DNA of 64,000 bases. Origin: Desmodus rotundus (lineage: Eukaryota; Chordata; Mammalia; Chiroptera; Phyllostomidae). The notes beneath the pieces were generated by a model, which had not been told where the DNA came from, searched no databases, and was given only the letters and a program-made list of their open reading frames with translations. The position numbers and the translations under genes were made by a program. Of the stretch, positions 1 through 13,494 are shown piece after piece. The stretch is from NCBI RefSeq assembly GCF_022682495.2, contig NW_026527279.1, forward strand, positions 1-64,000. The letters run 5' to 3'. Each line of letters begins with the position of its first letter. The first letter of the stretch is position 1.

Positions 1-2
1 CC

Positions 3-551
<549 letters not shown>

Positions 552-580
552 ATGAGGGACAAATGATAACCCCTCACCTC

Positions 581-586
581 AATAAA
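581..586 (+). terminator. Poly(A) signal of E2 copy 1
   Basis: Canonical AATAAA 29 bp after the stop codon, followed by a GT/T-rich stretch around 600-625. This implies a very short 3' UTR. A second AATAAA at 768-773 could serve as a distal site. Confidence 0.75.
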
Positions 587-1089
587 ACACCTGGCTTTTG
601 AATGGGCTGTTCTTTGACTACTTTCTGGGAGGCATCCTTTCCAATATCACATGTGACACATTAGAGTGTGTGGAGGCTGGAGGGAAGCCGTGGGTGGCGT
701 GGGTGTGAGAGGTGAGGGGGAAGGGGGCATGCTTGGGAAATGGGGTAGCGGGAAAGAGGCCAGTTCCAATAAACATTTTACTGAAGGCCTTCTTTCCTCC
801 TTAGGGATAGGAAATGTAGAACAACAGTGTGGTGGGCTTAGCAGGAGTACTTTAGAACTGACAATGGCGGGGACCACTGGATGAAGATTAGGAAGTTCAT
901 AAGGTATTTTTTTCATTCTGAGGCACCTGTGTGTTTAGGGGTTTGCTTTGGCAGAAGTGAACGGCAACCCATAGCCTCTACTACCAGGCCTGCATTTAAC
1001 TGCAGAAACATTAAGTGGATGAGGAGTTGTCACAAAAAGAAAACTGTGTTTTGTTGCAAGAATTCTCCACCCTCAGTCATCAATGCCCA

Positions 1090-1712
1090 CCTTTTTGACA
1101 TATATGCCTCCCTGCACACTCTGGATTGCACCCCAATTTCCAGCACATGCCCACATGTTGACAATAGCTCACATGTACAAGCTGCCCTAGTGCCTGCCCA
1201 TCAGTAGATGAGTGGTAAGTGCACACAATGCAATAAATAGTACATGCCAATCTGTCCCCTTGCGACAGTGTGCATGGACCTGAGGAACATTATGCTCAGT
1301 GAAATAAGCCAGTCAGAGGAAGACAGATACCAAACAATCTCACTAATTTGGAGAATGAAATGAACAAACTGAACTAACAAGGCTGATTGGGACAGGCACC
1401 TAGGAGAGCTGGCCAACAGGTGTCAGAGCAGGGAGGTTGTGCCTGCTGGGTGGGGAAGGGGAAGGGATTAAGAAAAAACATCCCAGATAACAGTAAGGGT
1501 TAGACCTGAGGGAAAGGAGGAGGGGCGATGCAAAAGAAGGGTGTGAAGTGGGACAGCTGCTTGTGCTGGACACCGTCTTGACATGGGGTGCTCTACACAT
1601 AATTCAATATACACTACAGAGGAATCGTAGACTTGTATGCTTAAAACCTGCATAATTCCAATAAGCAGTGTCTCCCCCAGCACAGGCAATTAAAAAAATA
1701 ACAAAATAAGAA
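1090..1712 (+). mobile_element. L1 3' fragment (unit 1)
   Basis: Contains the conserved L1 ORF2-end/3' UTR phrases: a degraded 'acaatagc' segment, 'cccatcagtagatgagtgg' at about 1197, and 'gtgaaataagccagtcagag' at about 1299. It then continues through a G-rich 3' UTR to a tail near 1633-1690 resembling bat L1 3' ends ('acttgtatgcttaaaacct'), followed by an A-rich stretch. Truncated and diverged; no coding capacity. The left boundary is approximate. Confidence 0.75.
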
Positions 1713-1894
1713 AACTTTCTTTCTTTGTTTCATCCTTTTCTCTACGAAAGCGTGTATTCACACCCGTGTCCTTAGAGCTCTCCTGTGACTGAGCAGCTGT
1801 TGAGGTCCTTCTGATTGCCTCATGGGCTATATACTGGAGGCTAAGGTTTTGTGATTAAGGAAAGGAGCTATCCACACCAGGAAGACAGACAAGA

Positions 1895-2160
1895 GAGACG
1901 CAAATGCAAACGACAATGAGATATAACCTCACCAGTCAGAATGGCCATCATCAAGAAGTCAACACAAAACGCATACTGGTGAGATTGTAGAACGAAGGCA
2001 ACCCTTTGGCCCTGTGGGTCGAAATGCAGACTGGGGCACTCACTGTTGGAAACGATATTGAATTTCTTCATTAATGGGATTGCCTTTTCATCCAGATATT
2101 CCACTGCTGGGATCCTACCTGAAGAATCCTCCAACATGCGCCATGCTGTTGGTCAACACT
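1895..2160 (+). mobile_element. L1 ORF2 3'-end fragment (unit 1)
   Basis: Reads in the order of the L1 ORF2 C-terminal region: 'caatgagatataacctcacc', 'gtcagaatggccatcatcaa', then an 'actggtgagattgtag' equivalent of the 'gctggcgaggatgtgg' segment, and 'ttccactgctgggatcctac' near 2099. Frames are broken. It is separated from the L1 fragment ending at 1712, and since it lies upstream in L1 order but downstream here, the two are separate insertions. Confidence 0.75.
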
Positions 2161-3194
2161 AGAAGTGAGGAAGAACAATTAAGCAATCGGAGCCAGCAAG
2201 CGAGAGGGTCGGAAATCAAAATGCAAGAGTGGCTAAACGCAGAGACCATTTGGGCAGGTTCTTTGTTGCTCCACGTGAAACATGAGATAGGGCTAAGGGA
2301 AAGGTGAAGATCCAGATGACTGGACCGACAGGAGAGATTTTTCAAATTGTGCTTTCATAACATTAGGGTGCAGGTTCCTGCCATGCTGGTTCCTGGGTGG
2401 CCTGAGAAAGAGGCATCTAACATCATTTTCAGGACCTTGGGAGCTTACAGGCAGCCTGCATAGTCTCTGTTTCTAACTGGATGTTTGAGTGAGGCCACAT
2501 TTTCATCACGTGCTTCAACCGAAAAAATATCTTATCAATAGCTTACAATTCATACCCCAAAGAGCACCTTCAGAGTTGCAGGATTTTGTCCCTTAACAAC
2601 AGTGATCAGAAAGAGAAGGTCTGGACAAGGGAGTCTTAGCAAGTCCTCTGAACATGGTTGTTTGGCATGTTAAAGTGTGTACGCATGGGAGCATTCCTTT
2701 GGTTTACCATTCATCTCTGCAGAGCACTTCAGGCAGACACCATCAGGTGATCAGAGGTGAAAGGGACTTCCAATTTTCAGTCTACCAGCTTCAGCCAAGG
2801 AATTTGGAGTGCAGATATTTTGGCTCTGGTGTTCAATATCTTCCAGTGCCCTCCCTGGTTTCATGGCAGTGTAGCTGGTTTGCAGGTGTTTCCTTTCTAA
2901 GCGCCTTCTGCCAGCATGTCACAGAGTCCGATCTGTGCTGTTTGGGGGGTCTCTTGTACTATTAGTGAGTCACGTGTGTTAATGATTTGACTTCCTATGA
3001 ACAGCAAATGAACAGATACAAGAACTGACCTAAGGGAAGTAAAGTAAAGGCTAAAAGCACGTGTTAATTGTACAAAGCAGATGCAGACATAGAACTGAGT
3101 CTCACATGTGCATTTGTTTCTGAGAGCGGGAAGTAGAGACTTGAGAACTGCAGAAAGGTTTATGAGGTTAAATCAACTGATTTAAGCCCTCAAT

Positions 3195-3700
3195 TTATTA
3201 AATGTGTTTATTTATTTTATTTAACTACAATTGGCTGGATTTTCTCCCAATCCCTCCCTCCCCAGGCAAGTCCAACCTCCCTACCCCCACCCTAACATCC
3301 CCTTTGATTTTGTCCTTGTGTCCTGTACAGTAGCTCCTATAGACCACTCTCCCCCCACTATCTCCACTCCACTTACCTGTGGCTATTGTTACCATGTTCT
3401 TAATTTCAATGTCTCCGGTTATATTTTCTTTGCTTTTTCTTTTCTTGTTATATTCCAGTTAAAAGTGAGAACCTGTGCACCTCCATGTTCGCAGCTGTAC
3501 AATTTATAATAGCCAAGTACTAGAAGCAACATCAGTGCCAGTGGTAATAAGTTGATCCAAAACTATGGTACATTTACACAATGGAATGCTACACATCAGA
3601 GAGAATTCAGGAGCTGATACTCTTTGCAATGGCATGGATGGAAGTAGAGAGCAATTTGCGAAGTGAAATAAGCCAGGCTGTGAGGGAGAAATACCATTTA
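3195..3700. mobile_element. Rearranged L1 3' fragment with an internal inversion (unit 1)
   Basis: Positions 3231-3480 are in antisense 3' UTR orientation, because they resemble 8720-8985, which runs straight into clearly antisense L1. Positions about 3485-3690 are sense L1 ('acaatttataatagccaag', 'acacaatggaatgctac', 'gtgaaataagccagg'). The two halves therefore point in opposite directions. A T tract at 3705-3726 follows. The cause could be twin-priming or nested insertion. Confidence 0.6.
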
Positions 3701-3704
3701 GGCC

Positions 3705-3726
3705 TTTTTTTTTTTTTTTTTTTTTT
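3705..3726. repeat. Length-variable T tract
   Basis: 22 T here, against 24, 23 and 18 T at 18998, 34293 and 49587. This one tract explains most of the length difference between units. It may be the A tail of a minus-strand element, but I cannot name one. Confidence 0.9.
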
Positions 3727-3964
3727 GCTAATTTTATAGTATCAGTGCTGACAGCATAATGGAACAAGTCTGCTGTGTGGAATTAAAGGTTCAAGGAAAA
3801 ACACTCTTACTACATGAATTATGTTTTGAATCATAATGTGTCTAATTATGTTTCCCTAGACATCCTCACTAATCCCTGTATTTTGAAACTATATCTACCA
3901 CTTGGAAAGTGCATTAAAGACTATAAGATTGGCATATGTGGAATTCAATGAATACTATAAAATA

Positions 3965-4185
3965 ACAAAGAAAGTATAAATGGATGAATTATAACTGAAA
4001 CAGAATGAGGGCTGTCGGATGGGAAGGGGCTGGGGGAATGGAAGAAGAAGGTGAAGGGAGTGGTGGGAAAACACCTATGCGGGATCCTTGGACACAGATA
4101 AGAGTGTGGAGAAGGGCAGAGGGAAGGGGGGCTGGAGTTGGGAGCAGGAGTGGAAAGGAGGAAAGGTGTGAACGGCTGTAGTAGG
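3965..4185 (+). mobile_element. L1/HAL1 3' UTR fragment (unit 1)
   Basis: A G/A-rich stretch ('gggctgtcggatgggaaggg' at about 4009, then 'ggaatggaagaagaagg') resembling the purine-rich 3' UTR of bat L1/HAL1 elements. Identification is by resemblance only. Confidence 0.45.
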
Positions 4186-6178
4186 AGAAAGAACACTCCA
4201 AATGTCCATTTAAAAAAATAGTCCCTTCAAACAACTTGGCCAATACTGGGGAGTGTTCCCTTCCCTCCTCACTGAATCTACCAGAGAATTCTATCCACAG
4301 GAAGAACACATTGTGTCCTGCCTCCCTACCCTATGTCAGGCTCTTAAGTAATCCAAGAAATTATTGCTAGGAAGGTGTCCACACTGTTACTGGACCATCA
4401 CTGAAAATTAGTTTCATTCAGGTAACACGTCCACAGTCATTTGGATAATGGTTCACTTCACTCAGGTCATCGTGGAGGCCAGTTCATGGAATCCAAGAAC
4501 TTTGAAGAAAGCCTGTCACTTCTACTTTAGTGAATGAGATGCATATGTAGATACACATCATCCAGGGTAGTGAGAGAAGCAATTGTCAGAAGCAGCTATG
4601 GCTGCTGGGAACTATTCTATGAGTCCAACTGGGAGAAAAAGTTTAACCTTCCCTTTATTTTAATGACACGCTACTTAATGCTTTCATGAACTTTAACGGT
4701 ATTGCACCAGAAAGGATAGATCAGTTTCTTGTAGTCTTAAGCATTGACAAAACTATAATTCAAATCTTAGCTACCAGGTAACCCAAATAGAATTTAATCA
4801 CATAATGCTCTCTATTGGAGACCTTGATGAGTGATATATACACACAAGTATATAATCCTTACTTAGGTCTACACATACATTCTTTCAAAAATAAATTTAT
4901 GGTGTTTTGAAAAGAATTTCATGGACTATCTGTATAGAAAACATTCAGAAAAATGTTTGTTTACACTATGTCTTGACTGGATATATTTTTCACATTTTGG
5001 AAATGTGTAGTTTTAAAGGAAGCAATAAGAGAAAATGAGAAAACATCAGTAGAAAATAACTTTGTTCTTCTGCAGTCCTATTTAATATTTCCATCTATTA
5101 TTCATTATAAAACAATAAAGAGTGCTTGAAAATCACATGTCACTAAGAAATAACTTGGTCTGGACTAACACATATATAGACATTCAATGAAATATAAACT
5201 TACCTGTGAGGAGAATTATCTAGGGAAATTAGAAGAAAGATATTTCTATGTACTGCTTTCCTTTCTCCCATTACACCAACACACAGCCATGCAATTTATT
5301 GCACCCTAGGAGTAAGCAAAACACTCAATACCCTGTGGGACTGATCCTATATTTCACCAATTCTGTGGGATATCTAAGACCTTATCATCACAATAATGGT
5401 TACAGTACGGCAGTGGTAAGTGTTATGTGTGTCATCCGAGTTGTGCTCATTCAGCCCATGTTAGATTTATTCCCAGTAAATGTCAGTGCTAGAAAGTGTA
5501 CATTTTTCTTTTCCCCTGACAAGTTCTTGACAATAAATTCTGTGGCTCGTACGATAGCAAACAAATCATGACAGGGTCTTCATTCTTGTAAAGCTATGAA
5601 GACTATCACATAGTTCAATTGACTTGTCACGCAGCATCACAATACTGCTTCTATATGTGTATTTCACGTGGCAACATCAAGATAATGCTTCAATCGAAGG
5701 ATTTCGTGAAAATGAGAGACTTTTTAAAACATCTGAGGCCCTTGGCTTACGTATGATAATTTAATGTCATGCAATTTCTTGAATTGGTAAGAAAAGGACA
5801 GGCTGCTCTTTATGATCTAAGCATCATTTCAGGGTCATGTAGTAACGCGCCAAATCTGCAATTCCCATTGCTGCACTTCCAACTGGTATGTCCATTCTTG
5901 TGTGTAACCATCTCTTTCCTTCTTTCAGAGAGACTCTCGAGGCTACTGTTGGTCACTTCTGACAGAGAGTAGAAACCAGAGTAGGCGCGGTGTCATATAA
6001 TGAGAGGATACAGAGAACTGATTGAAAGCCCCTGTCTTCCATACTTGGAAACCACTTATCTAGGGTCACTTAACAGGAAAAAAAAAAAAACATAGAGGGT
6101 TCACTGTTTATAAAATATTGAATACAATAATACACTTTTCCTTTATATCTCCCTCCAAACATATTAATAATATTACAA

Positions 6179-6378
6179 ATCCTTTTTTAAAAAACATTTT
6201 GGTTTTTTTAGAGAAAGAAACATCCATATGAAAGAGAAACATCTATCACTTGCCCCTCATTCCCATCCCACGTGGGCACCAAACGAGCAACCCAGGAATG
6301 TGCTCTATGGGAATCAAACCTGAAACGTCTTACTTTCTAGTGTGAGGCCCAGCCAACTGAGCCACACCTGTGAGAACC
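6179..6378 (-). mobile_element. Ves-type tRNA-derived SINE (unit 1)
   Basis: Read on the + strand it shows the antisense Ves pattern: T/A-rich tail, 'gagaaagaaacatccatatg', 'gagaaacatctatcac', a C-rich middle, 'caacccaggaatgtgctcta', 'gggaatcaaacctgaaacg', and 'caactgagccacacctg'. The last is the reverse complement of a tRNA A box, so the element lies on the minus strand. Ves elements are known from bats, which makes this a main clue to the host. Confidence 0.8.
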
Positions 6379-6669
6379 ACACGTCTCTGACATCTACACT
6401 GTGGTGAAGAAGAATAGGGACCTTGGAGGCACTCAGGACTGGCTTTATCACTGTCTAGTATTCAGCTTTGAATAGTTTGTATCTCTTAGAATCCCGAGTT
6501 ACTGATTTGTAAAATAAAATAAAGTATAGTTCCCCCAAGAAATGGTCCTGAAGTCTCAACAAGAACATGCTCTTTTAAAACTATAACTATCCACCCAAAA
6601 ATGCTAGACTGTACAGAAGTAATAATAAATATTTCCTCTCTGAAGAAATTTCAGTCCTGTTTGAAAGAC

Positions 6670-8520
6670 ACTCCAGTCACCTCTGGCCATGACACAGGCC
6701 TAGGTAGATGCACTTCTTCTCCTCACACAACCAGAACAAGGACAAGAACAAATTTAACAAGAACAAGGAACCACAACAGCCCGAATATGGAAGTGTAGGG
6801 AAGTCCAACAACAAGGAGTTCAAAAGAAACATTCAATCATACCTGAAGGATGAGTAGAAGCGGGAAGTATGACTGGAGAGGACTTGCTGCAAGGCAGCGG
6901 CTGAAGTTTGGTGTCCGCAAGGTGGCATATGCAGAGCCCGTGGACTCACATTCGCTTGCAAATAAACCAAGAGCAACGATGTGGGAAGGGAAACAGACCG
7001 TGGGAGAAAAGGTGCCAGGGCACGCAAATAAAGCCTCAAACATCTAACTGAAAACACCTGTGAGGGTTTTCTCGGTGGAAAGAACTCTCATCCTCACACA
7101 AGACTTCCCGCAGAGACCCACGGAGTCCTACAACTTATACACCAAGTACTGACCTTACAATCATCACCAGAAGAGATTGGTTTGCTCGTGGATAGCAGGG
7201 CAAATGACTGAAAGTCACCAGAGATCTAGGTAAGCACCATTGTTCCCTCTCAGACCCGCCACAACACACAGCTCACAGGACAGCAACGCGGGTTTCCCTG
7301 GTGAACCAGTAAGCCTCTCCCCATTTCCACATAAGAGGCACTCTGAAACAAATATAAAAATGGCCCAAATGAAGGAAGAGATCAAAGCTCCTGGAAAAAT
7401 AGAGCTAAGTGATTAAGGGTTAGCCAACCTATCAGAGTCACAGTTCAAAACGCTGGTCATCGGCATGCTCACAGAATTGGCTGAGTAGGGTCACAAAATA
7501 GAGGAAGAAATGCAGGATAGGAAAAGAGAAATAGAGGAAAAATGTTCAGGGAACCAACACTGATGGGAAGGACAGCGGGACTCAGATGAACAAGTTTGGA
7601 GCACAAAGAAGAAATACTCCTTCAAGCAGAACAGAATGAAGAAACAACTATTCAACACAATGAGGAGAGGCTTAGGAACGTCCAGGAAAATCTTAAATGT
7701 TGCAACATTAGAATCCTAGCGGTGGCCGAAGGAAAGAAAGAAGAACAATATATTGAAAAATTCTTGGAAAAACAAATGATGGAGAACTTCCCCAATGTGG
7801 CACTAGGAAGAGCCTTGCAGGAAGCCCAGGAAGCCCAGAGAGTCCCAGACAGTTGTACCGAAATAGAAACAACCAGGAGAAATCACAATTGCATTACCCA
7901 AGATGAAAGATAAGGAGAGAATCTGAGAAGCTGCAAGACGTAAGGAGACAGTTACATGCAAAGGAATCCCCAAAAGACTGTCAGCTGATTTCTCCACAGA
8001 ACCATTGCACGCAAGAAAGGGCTGGAAAGAAGTATCCCAAGTCATGAAATGCAAGGACCTCCATCCAAGATTGTTCTATCCAGCAAAGCTGTCCTTTAGA
8101 ACGCTAGGGCAAATAAACTGTTGCCCAGACAAGCTCAAGTTAAAGGAGTTCATCATCACCAAGCCCTTATTATATGAAAAGCTACAGAAACTTCCCTAAG
8201 AAAAAAGAAGGTAAAAAATGTGAATAAAATGGCAGCAAATTCACATCTAAAGTGGACCTAACCTTAAAGGCAAAAATAAAACCACACTACGCAGACAATT
8301 CGAACAGGAACAGAATTGCAGAAACGGAGGTAATATGGAGGGTTATTAGCGGGAGCGGGTGGACCGACAAGGGGGGAAAAGGTACATGGAATAAGAAACA
8401 TTAATGATAGGCACAAAAGAGACCGGGGGAGGTAAGGGTAGTACAGGAAGATGAATGGGAATGACCTTACTGATACAGGAAACCTTAGGCAGCGAGGACA
8501 CAGTACCCCTGGTTATTTTT
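6670..8520 (+). mobile_element. HAL1-like half-LINE with decayed ORF1 (unit 1)
   Basis: A 5' UTR-like part (about 6670-7359) leads to an ORF1 relic that starts at the ATG at 7360. Its first frame stops after 18 codons (TAA in 'agtgattaagg'), and further stops and frameshifts follow. The frame from about 7596 to 7913 reads as the L1 ORF1p RNA-binding region ('NIRILAVAEGKKEEQYIEKF', then 'MENFPN' and 'EAQEAQRVP'). The frame at 8005-8199 reads as its C-terminal domain ('HPRLFYPAKLSF', 'DKLKLKEFI'), ending in TAA. No ORF2 follows, as expected for HAL1. A purine-rich 3' UTR runs to about 8520. Ends are approximate. It is non-functional. Confidence 0.75.
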
Positions 8521-8699
8521 CTTCTATGACGGTTTTCTGTCTTCCTCACTGGTTTCCACTCTTTCTACCCCTAACTCTATGCTCTCATCAAAGTCAGTTT
8601 TTTCTTTATTTTAACTTCAAATCTTAATTTTTATTTTTTAGGCATAAAACATGATTTTCATAAAAATCTTCTATTAGGTTGAATTTTTAATATATATTT

Positions 8700-9215
8700 A
8701 TTTAATTTTATGTTTATTCAGTTAAAATTGACTGCATTTTCTCCCCGTCTCTCCACCTCAGGCTAGGGAGTCCCACATCCCTAACCCACCTCAACCCTCC
8801 TCCTTGATTTTCTTCTTGTGTATTTTATAGTAGCTCCTATAGACCACTCTCCCCACCATCCGCACCCTCCTCCCCTCTCACTATTGCTACATTGTTCTTA
8901 ATGTGAATGTCTCCGTTTTTATTTTGGTTCCTTTTTTCCTCAGTTGATTATGTTGTACTTAAAGGTGAGATCACTTGGCATTTCTCCCTCACAGCCTGGC
9001 TTATTTCACTTAGCATAATGCTGTCCAGTTCTATCCATACCATGGCAAAGTGTATGAGCTCCTTCTTTCTCCCTTCTGCGCTGAGTTCCATTGTGTAAAT
9101 ATACTAGAGCTTTTGGATACACTCATTGGCTGATGGGCACCTAGGTAGCCTCCAGGACTGGGCTATTGTAAATCATGGTGCTAAGGACATGGTGGTGTAT
9201 TTCAATAATGGAAAA
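8700..9215 (-). mobile_element. Antisense L1 3' end (unit 1)
   Basis: On the + strand it reads as the reverse complement of an L1 3' end: a C-rich antisense 3' UTR (8720-8985), then 'ggcttatttcacttagcata' at about 8998, 'gttccattgtgtaaatatac' at about 9084, 'ctgatgggcacctaggtagc', and 'gggctattgtaaatcatggt' at about 9160. Truncated with no coding capacity. Confidence 0.8.
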
Positions 9216-12200
9216 AATCCTCTCTTCTGATCGTTACCTGACGTCCCAACTTCTGGTTTCCTCTAAAAGACCCACACCACATCATCACTAGGAGGAGCCC
9301 TGGGAATTATGTAGTCTAACAACTGTCTTTCACACATAATAGGTCTTGAAAGTTAATTGATTTGTGTGGGCTCTGTTACTCCGGCAGTATTGTCTCAGTT
9401 AGGTCTAACTACTTTTTATGAACATTGAGTCCTTGCAGTTTGGCTTTGTTTGCCAACTATTTTGATTGTATGAGCATGTACGTGCATGTATGCTTGTGTA
9501 TTCCATTGGTTTGGGGTTTGCATTGAAATAAAACTTATTTGCTGATTATTACCTGATGAATTCACTGGGTCGGAATCAGGCTTATGCTTTAGACCACACT
9601 TACCATTTGGTTCATCCTAAGATCTGTTGTCTGAATTAAACCTTGTAGTATAAGACAGAGTTCTATAACTTCTCCTTAGTACCCCCTGCCTATTACTGTG
9701 TTTTGGAAACTTTTTCACTTACTTAAACAGGACCTAGGAGTATAAGGAGCAATGCTAGAAAAGTCCGCGTTTTCTCAAGGCTTGGAAAGTGAAATGTTAT
9801 GCTTCTGTAGATTATAAAGTTGAAATGTATATTTCCTAGGCTTTGGCCCTTTTCACATTCCATCTGTTAATATTCACGACTCTCTCCATGTATCTACAAG
9901 TTGTTGTAACAAGGAAGTGCTTACGCTTCAAGACCTCCCACGTTTGAAGCACTCTAGCAAGCAAGTCATTAGGTCTTATGTATTTATATATATGAAGTAT
10001 ATTCAAATGATCTTTGACTAGGGCTTCCCATACATTACCAATGCAGTATGTTTTATAAGTCATATTATAAGGAGCTGGCCACAATAGTTATAAATTGTAG
10101 AAGAAAGACAACGATCCTATATAAATTTTGTGTTTTTCATTTTACTGTCTTGACGTGATTACTCTCCATATTTTTGACATATATTTTCCCCCTCTGTCAT
10201 GAATGAGTATTATGCAAAAGCTGCATTTCTTCCCTGCAATAAAGCACTCTACTGTTCATTTTTTCCTGGAGTATTAACTGCTATCTAGGGATATTTCGCT
10301 GGCCTATTCTGAGTTCTTTTTTCCCCGTAATAACGCATACGATATGATCAGGAAATGTAAAAAGGAAGAACAACGCAATTTTCCACCAATGTTTATGGAA
10401 AGATGTGAAAACTCTGAGCAGGGTTAATGAGAGTACTTACTGAATGGAAAAACACTAGAATAATGATTTTCAAAATTTTGGTCTTTAATATTTATGGGCT
10501 GTTATTTAATTCATCAAAAATACTTAACCCTTTACTTTCGGAGGCCCTCATTCACCCATTTCCATTAAGTATGTGAACTTTTTATACACAAAACCACCTA
10601 CACTTGGAAAAGGAACATACTCTAGTTGGTTCCAATGGTCATTTTAAAAATTTCTATTAATCTTAAGAGTACTTCACCATATGCTATGCCTGCTGTGTCT
10701 ACTTATATTTCATTCTCATAGTTAACTAAAGGGGTGAATTAAGTTTTACTTCCCTAGAGTGTACAATTTATTTCATCCAATGATTTATTGATCCTAGAAG
10801 TTGGTTCTATGTGCATGCCACCTATGATTTATGATTCCTTACTGATAGGTTATCCCTTGACCTTAGAGTAGATGGGAGCTTTACTACTTGTCATTACTTT
10901 TTAGTCACTTTATAGTATGAAAGGCAGGTTTTATCCTTTCTGATATTAACCAAAGTCCATATTTCCAAGTTCGTCACAATAAATACATTATATTTCCATT
11001 ACTGAGAACATGCTTGGAACTGTTATTGGTGCAAACTGCACATTGAGTTTGGTTTTTTCTGCCTAGAATACTCTTCAAGTTCTCAGGTTTCATAGGCAAA
11101 TGCTTGCCGTTTTACAATTTCATGAAGCAGAATTAATTAGCGCCAGATTAACAGAGTTTTGAATATACTCGATTCATATAGCCGGAAAGAATGAGCAAAG
11201 GTAGTCGCAGCTATGTCTTCCATTTTAAGGAAAGACGTGAGTGTTTCTAATAAATAACACACGGGGTGAAGTGTTAAAACTAAGAAGATAGTTGTAAACA
11301 TATTTCTCTACATCCCGAGTAGAGAGGAAACCAGCAGTTCCAGAAAGGAAGAAAAATACATAAAGAATACTCTTACGGAGTGTATTTTAACTAAAGCAAG
11401 AACAGATTGCAGGAGGAGACAATGTGACACACTTACATTTACATAGAAATACTGTTATGCAAAGGAAAAAGTTAAGGTAGTATGCAGAGCCTAGATGCGT
11501 GAAAATATTCTGGATTTCATGTAGCATGAGAAGGCCATGGTTCACATGGCCTTTTCAAGTGTGAAAGCCACGGACAGACCGTTGCAACACGGAGACTAAA
11601 AGATTTCCCCTGACAGGTTTGTTCACTGGTGTCTTAACCTTCCTGGGACATCTGAAAGTTGTATTGTAATATTCAGCAACTAATCTGGTAGGAGAATGTG
11701 AGCAACAAATCCCAAGGCTCATAAACTCTCTCAGGCTCTGTACCTGTGCTGCATTTTAATGTGATCTCACGCTACTTTCTGCATCAGTAAATCTGACGCA
11801 CCAGATTGTATTCTCTTTAGCCGTGCATTAGCATGACTGCCTTCTGAATATGAACTTGGAGTGAACATGACTTCACCTTGGCGTCATGCTTGCTTTGCTT
11901 CAATTAAATTCATTGCTCACCCAGTTTCAATTACCTGCGAAACATCTTTTAAGGCCGTATTATTAATGAATGGCATGTTTGAAGGCAGCAAAACCTATTT
12001 TTAAATAGAGTGTGTTATGCACATATATTTCCCTACTCTGGCTTGGCAGTAGATCGGAAGAGGAAAAGTTAAAGGATATAATAAATCATTCTAACAGGAG
12101 AAATCATTGTTACTTGCCTTTTCAATATTCACCATCACGACATCCCTTCCTTATTGTTGTCAGAAGGCATCTTTTGCATGGAGAAAACACTTTAAGGGTT

Positions 12201-13191
12201 TCAGAACGGAAGTGGAATTGATCTAGCCCAAATAGGGCAAAGTGTTTCTCAATTTCATGGTCCATATTATAGACATGAGGGGCCATGTGATTCCCGTCTG
12301 CAACTCAGGGCACAGAATGCAGTATGCCAGGGTCACCTTTAGAAAAACGGTTTCTTTACCCATGAAAAAGGAAAGCCAAGGTTTCTCCAGTTTCTTGTCT
12401 CCCGTTCAACTGCGTGCATTGCTATGCTGTGTCTGCATTTCTGCAGCCATATCGAGACCAATAGGGAAGCCAAGGGACACCAAGCTATGCAGTTAAGCCA
12501 CGTCAGAAGCGTCAACAGCAATTATGTAGTTTCTTCCCTTTCTTGTCTGTCCAAAAGTAACACTATGCTACCGACTTCAGCATTTATTGTTTGCATTATA
12601 TTGCTTCTTACTCACACAGAATGTATTGCAAGTTGAGCCATGCAGTATGTTCTTCAACATAACAACTTAGGTTTTCCCTCAATAATAAGCAAAGTATAAA
12701 TCCCATGGATTAAAACAAACACATATCTCTTACTTCTGAGTCTTCCAGTTATCTACGATATTCTTTAGTCTCCTCATCTGATCTTGGCTTGACTTTTGGT
12801 GGAAGGTAGACCTGAGGATTGAGTGAGGTATTTTCCCATATGGAAGCCAAGAATGAATGTGTATCCATTACATACAACATACTTTTGTAGGCAGCTGTTC
12901 CAACCTAATGAGGACTGCCAGTAATTAGCATAGCTTCAGGATTTGGACATCACAACTGATGTCTTGCCATTGATGGAGAAAGTCACATGCCCAAGATAAT
13001 CAATAGAGTAGGGAAATAGGTTCTCGAAGCAGTAAGGGGTAAAGGGGAGAGTAGCGTATTCTCTGCATATAATTTACCACAAGTAATATTAACTATGGAT
13101 TATTAGGTTGCATAATTAGTTGTATTCATTTTTATTGCTACTAAATGTAATATAATTAAATAATAAGACATTTATTTTGCTTTTTGTCTTT

Positions 13192-13382
13192 AAAGATTTT
13201 TGTAATTCCACTTTAGAGAGAGGAAATGAGGGACAGAAACAGGCAAGCATGGTTGTCTCTCAGGCGCCTCCCATGACGACATAGCCCACAGACCAGGCAT
13301 GTGCCCTGCCTAGGAGTTGAACACCCAACCCATTGGTGTACAGGACGGCACTACCACCAACAGAGCTACACACTCTTGGGCT
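13192..13382 (-). mobile_element. Second Ves-type SINE (unit 1)
   Basis: An antisense Ves pattern again: 'aaagatttttgtaattcc', 'agagagaggaaatgaggg', 'gcatggttgtctctcaggcg', 'agaccaggcatgtgccctg', 'gagttgaacacccaaccc', 'acagagctacacac'. More diverged from the consensus I recall than the SINE at 6179, so probably older. Confidence 0.75.
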
Positions 13383-13494
13383 CCCTTCCCTTTAGGCTTA
13401 GTAAATTTTTTGCACACCAGGCGCTAGAGAAGTCTTTTCCGAAACAGAAAATATTCACATCATATTTACTTAAAGTTCTTCCAGGTTACTTACA

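Noticed and set aside
2654..2965. 103-codon plus-strand frame starting with a true ATG
   Set aside because: Composition is not protein-like, no family is recognised, and no splice or promoter context is seen. Likely chance.
5248..5571. 107-codon plus-strand frame
   Set aside because: No domain recognised. The change between units falls at random positions and the sequence looks non-coding.
6179..6378. tRNA gene candidate from an A-box-like segment on the minus strand
   Set aside because: The segment belongs to a degenerate tRNA-derived SINE. No complete cloverleaf could be assembled.
7596..7913. 105-codon frame resembling a nucleic-acid binding protein
   Set aside because: It is the RNA-binding part of a decayed LINE ORF1 with upstream stops, not a host gene; it is recorded under the HAL1-like element.
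9836..10084. 82-codon minus-strand open frame, repeated in four units
   Set aside because: No recognisable domain or protein-like composition in an AT-rich stretch. Its recurrence is explained by the tandem units.
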